DNA of 64,000 nt, taken from assembly GCF_028435365.1 (NCBI RefSeq), contig NZ_JAGTJJ010000026.1, positions 62,001 through 126,000 of the forward strand, read 5' to 3'. Positions 63,650 to 64,000 of this stretch are shown here, one piece after another; position 1 is the stretch's first letter; every line of letters starts with the position of its first letter. A model generated the notes under the pieces. The model had not been told where the DNA came from. It ran no database searches and was given only the letters and a program-made list of their open reading frames with translations. The translations under genes were made by a program, and so were the position numbers. Source of the DNA: Polyangium jinanense (GTDB taxonomy: Bacteria > Myxococcota > Polyangia > Polyangiales > Polyangiaceae).

Positions 63650-64000
63650 CTAGCAGAAGAAGCACTTGTCGCGCTGAGGCGGCTCGGGGTCGAAACGCAC
63701 GCGGCCGCAGGTGTCGCAAATGCACAGGTTTTGCGCGTAAAACTCCCGCTGGCCCAGAATGTCGGAGACGAACAGGCTCATCACGATGTCGCTCAGGATG
63801 TCGTGGCTGCGCGGGCGCGGCACCCATTGCATCGAATCGCCCACGACGACCCGACGGACCCGACCCGCGAAGATCGCGGCCGAAAGGAAGCGGTCGTCGA
63901 CCGGCGACTGGAGCAGCCCGCGCAGGTACCCGACCACGCGCGCGCGCGTGCGGACCAGGATCGCGGCCGTCTCGTCCGTCGGCGGGATCTCGGGCAGGAA
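63650..64000 (-). CDS. Zinc-ribbon-type protein, C-terminal part (5' end outside window)
   Basis: The frame is open up to base 64000 on minus, so at least 116 residues and an unknown N-terminal part exist. An internal ATG at 63937 is not a required start. The C-terminus has CDTCGRVRFD...CFFC, two CxxC pairs that would bind one zinc, and the very last residue is Cys. The middle part is mixed and hydrophobic (VGYLRGLL, ILSDIVMSLFVSDIL). I recognise no family. Confidence 0.6.
   Translation of the reverse strand, partial: FLPEIPPTDETAAILVRTRARVVGYLRGLLQSPVDDRFLSAAIFAGRVRRVVVGDSMQWVPRPRSHDILSDIVMSLFVSDILGQREFYAQNLCICDTCGRVRFDPEPPQRDKCFFC

Overview
The window comes from a high-GC genome of a myxobacterium, most likely Myxococcota/Polyangiales (Polyangium or Sorangium relatives). 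The evidence is a MYXO-CTERM surface tail, AgmX/PglI-type sequences, many lipoproteins, Hanks-type Ser/Thr kinases, FHA and PP2C proteins, and tight reading-frame packing. I find 41 protein genes, two of them cut by the window edges. I see no rRNA, tRNA, CRISPR array, phage gene or insertion sequence. One structured RNA, a TPP riboswitch, is clear.

Layout. 0-2.6 kb: a truncated secreted protein, a Gly-rich lipoprotein and a sirtuin. 2.6-7.7 kb: a giant beta-helix surface protein built from three 1029-bp tandem repeats and 17 Cys-rich repeats, with a MYXO-CTERM anchor. 8-17 kb: two coupled, very large FecR/VIT/vWA/TPR envelope proteins related to AgmX/PglI proteins. 17-22 kb: an OmpA/TSP3 protein and a divergent outer-membrane barrel. 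22-28.4 kb: alaS, a PAS-STAS (RsbR-like) regulator, folA, and a lipoprotein oligopeptidase B. 28.7-31.2 kb: two Ser/Thr kinases, the second with a C-terminal STAS-like domain. 31.2-37 kb: a P450 / flavin monooxygenase / cyclic-nucleotide-binding protein set with a divergent TetR regulator. 37-39 kb: thiC with its riboswitch. 39-43 kb: a SnoaL-like protein, a lysyl-oxidase-like lipoprotein, a glycerophosphodiesterase and a small secreted protein. 43-45.3 kb: a response regulator and a CheA-like kinase.

45.5-51.6 kb is one tightly packed plus-strand operon that joins an envelope redox module to a partner-switch module. The redox part is a coiled-coil porin, a type-1 copper protein and a pentahaem cytochrome c. 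The partner-switch part is a membrane SpoIIE-type phosphatase, an RsbW-like ATPase and a STAS protein. This is my strongest candidate for an undescribed system: redox or respiratory state at the envelope could set a phosphatase that acts on a STAS switch.

51.7-60 kb, on the minus strand, is the second candidate. A zinc-ribbon/double-FHA protein and a PP2C phosphatase precede a four-gene operon: a membrane-anchored V8/trypsin-like protease, an FHA-TM-protease whose nucleophile position is Asn, an OppB-like permease with a large extra periplasmic insert, and an OppC-like permease. No ABC ATPase or solute-binding protein is nearby. The window ends with a small outer-membrane protein, an acidic protein, a TPR lipoprotein coupled to threonine aldolase, and a truncated zinc-ribbon protein.

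Regulation visible in the sequence includes the TPP riboswitch, several hairpin terminators (one bidirectional), paired palindromic sites between the P450 and tetR genes, and two clusters of four tandem short-loop hairpins (about 31.2 and 56.9 kb) that look like one dispersed element family. Many junctions overlap by 4 bp (ATGA or GTGA), which suggests translational coupling.
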